Part shown: positions 7,676-7,676 of the stretch, piece by piece
How the letters are laid out: each line of letters opens with the position of its first letter
Position numbering within the stretch: position 1 is the first letter of the stretch
Assembly (NCBI GenBank): GCA_020438595.1
Contig: JAGQUI010000125.1
Span: 1 to 7,676, forward strand
Direction of reading: 5' to 3'
Source: Propionibacteriaceae bacterium
Lineage (GTDB): Bacteria > Actinomycetota > Actinomycetes > Propionibacteriales > Propionibacteriaceae
Length of the DNA: 7,676 nucleotides
Made by a program: the position numbers and the translations under genes
The notes under the pieces: generated by a model
Told to the model about the DNA's origin: nothing
Databases searched by the model: none
The model's input: only the letters and a program-made list of their open reading frames with translations

Positions 7676-7676
7676 G

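Noticed and set aside
1..7676. Promoters, terminators, tRNAs or insertion-sequence ends
   Set aside because: No intergenic sequence exists in the window, and I saw no convincing terminator hairpin with a T-run, tRNA-like clover leaf or transposase-like protein.

Overview
The window is the interior of one very large protein-coding gene on the + strand. Reading frame 2 (codons starting at base 2) is open from the first to the last complete codon: 2,558 codons at bases 2-7675, with no stop, no recognisable start and no intergenic gap. Both ends of the gene lie outside the window. High GC with strong G/C preference at third codon positions suggests a high-GC actinobacterium (Actinomycetota). That is an inference from composition and protein type; I cannot name a genus.

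The protein is a tandem array of about 18 extracellular-type beta-sandwich domains of the DUF11 kind (Pfam DUF11 / conserved repeat family TIGR01451). Such arrays occur in long bacterial surface proteins that are thought to act as stalks or adhesins. The array has two zones. Bases 2-4324 hold nine longer, mutually divergent domains (D0-D8; the eight complete ones are 142-193 residues). Bases 4325-7675 hold nine canonical units (D9-D17); seven of the eight complete ones are 125-130 residues, one (D14) is 140, and D17 is cut by the window edge. Unit junctions in the second zone are marked by a short Asp/Asn-rich segment (DPxPxNNT-like) followed by a new first strand such as VDLGIVK or ADLSIVK.

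Three residue patterns run through the array. (1) Each complete domain has a Lys in its first strand, an Asp just before an LPxG-like turn, and an Asn near its end in an NTATVS-like strand. In D9-D16 the Lys-Asp distance is 33-35 residues and the Lys-Asn distance 91-96, apart from Lys-Asn 106 in D14, which carries insertions. This is what intramolecular Lys-Asn isopeptide crosslinks would look like. (2) Cysteines occur as zero or exactly two per domain. (3) Lysine is otherwise almost absent: 13 of the 17 domains with a visible first strand contain only that one Lys.

I see no second gene, RNA gene, mobile element, CRISPR array, promoter or terminator. The signal peptide, any binding domain and the cell-wall anchor must lie outside the window. 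I see no clear new multi-gene system here. The notable content is the architecture of the giant protein.
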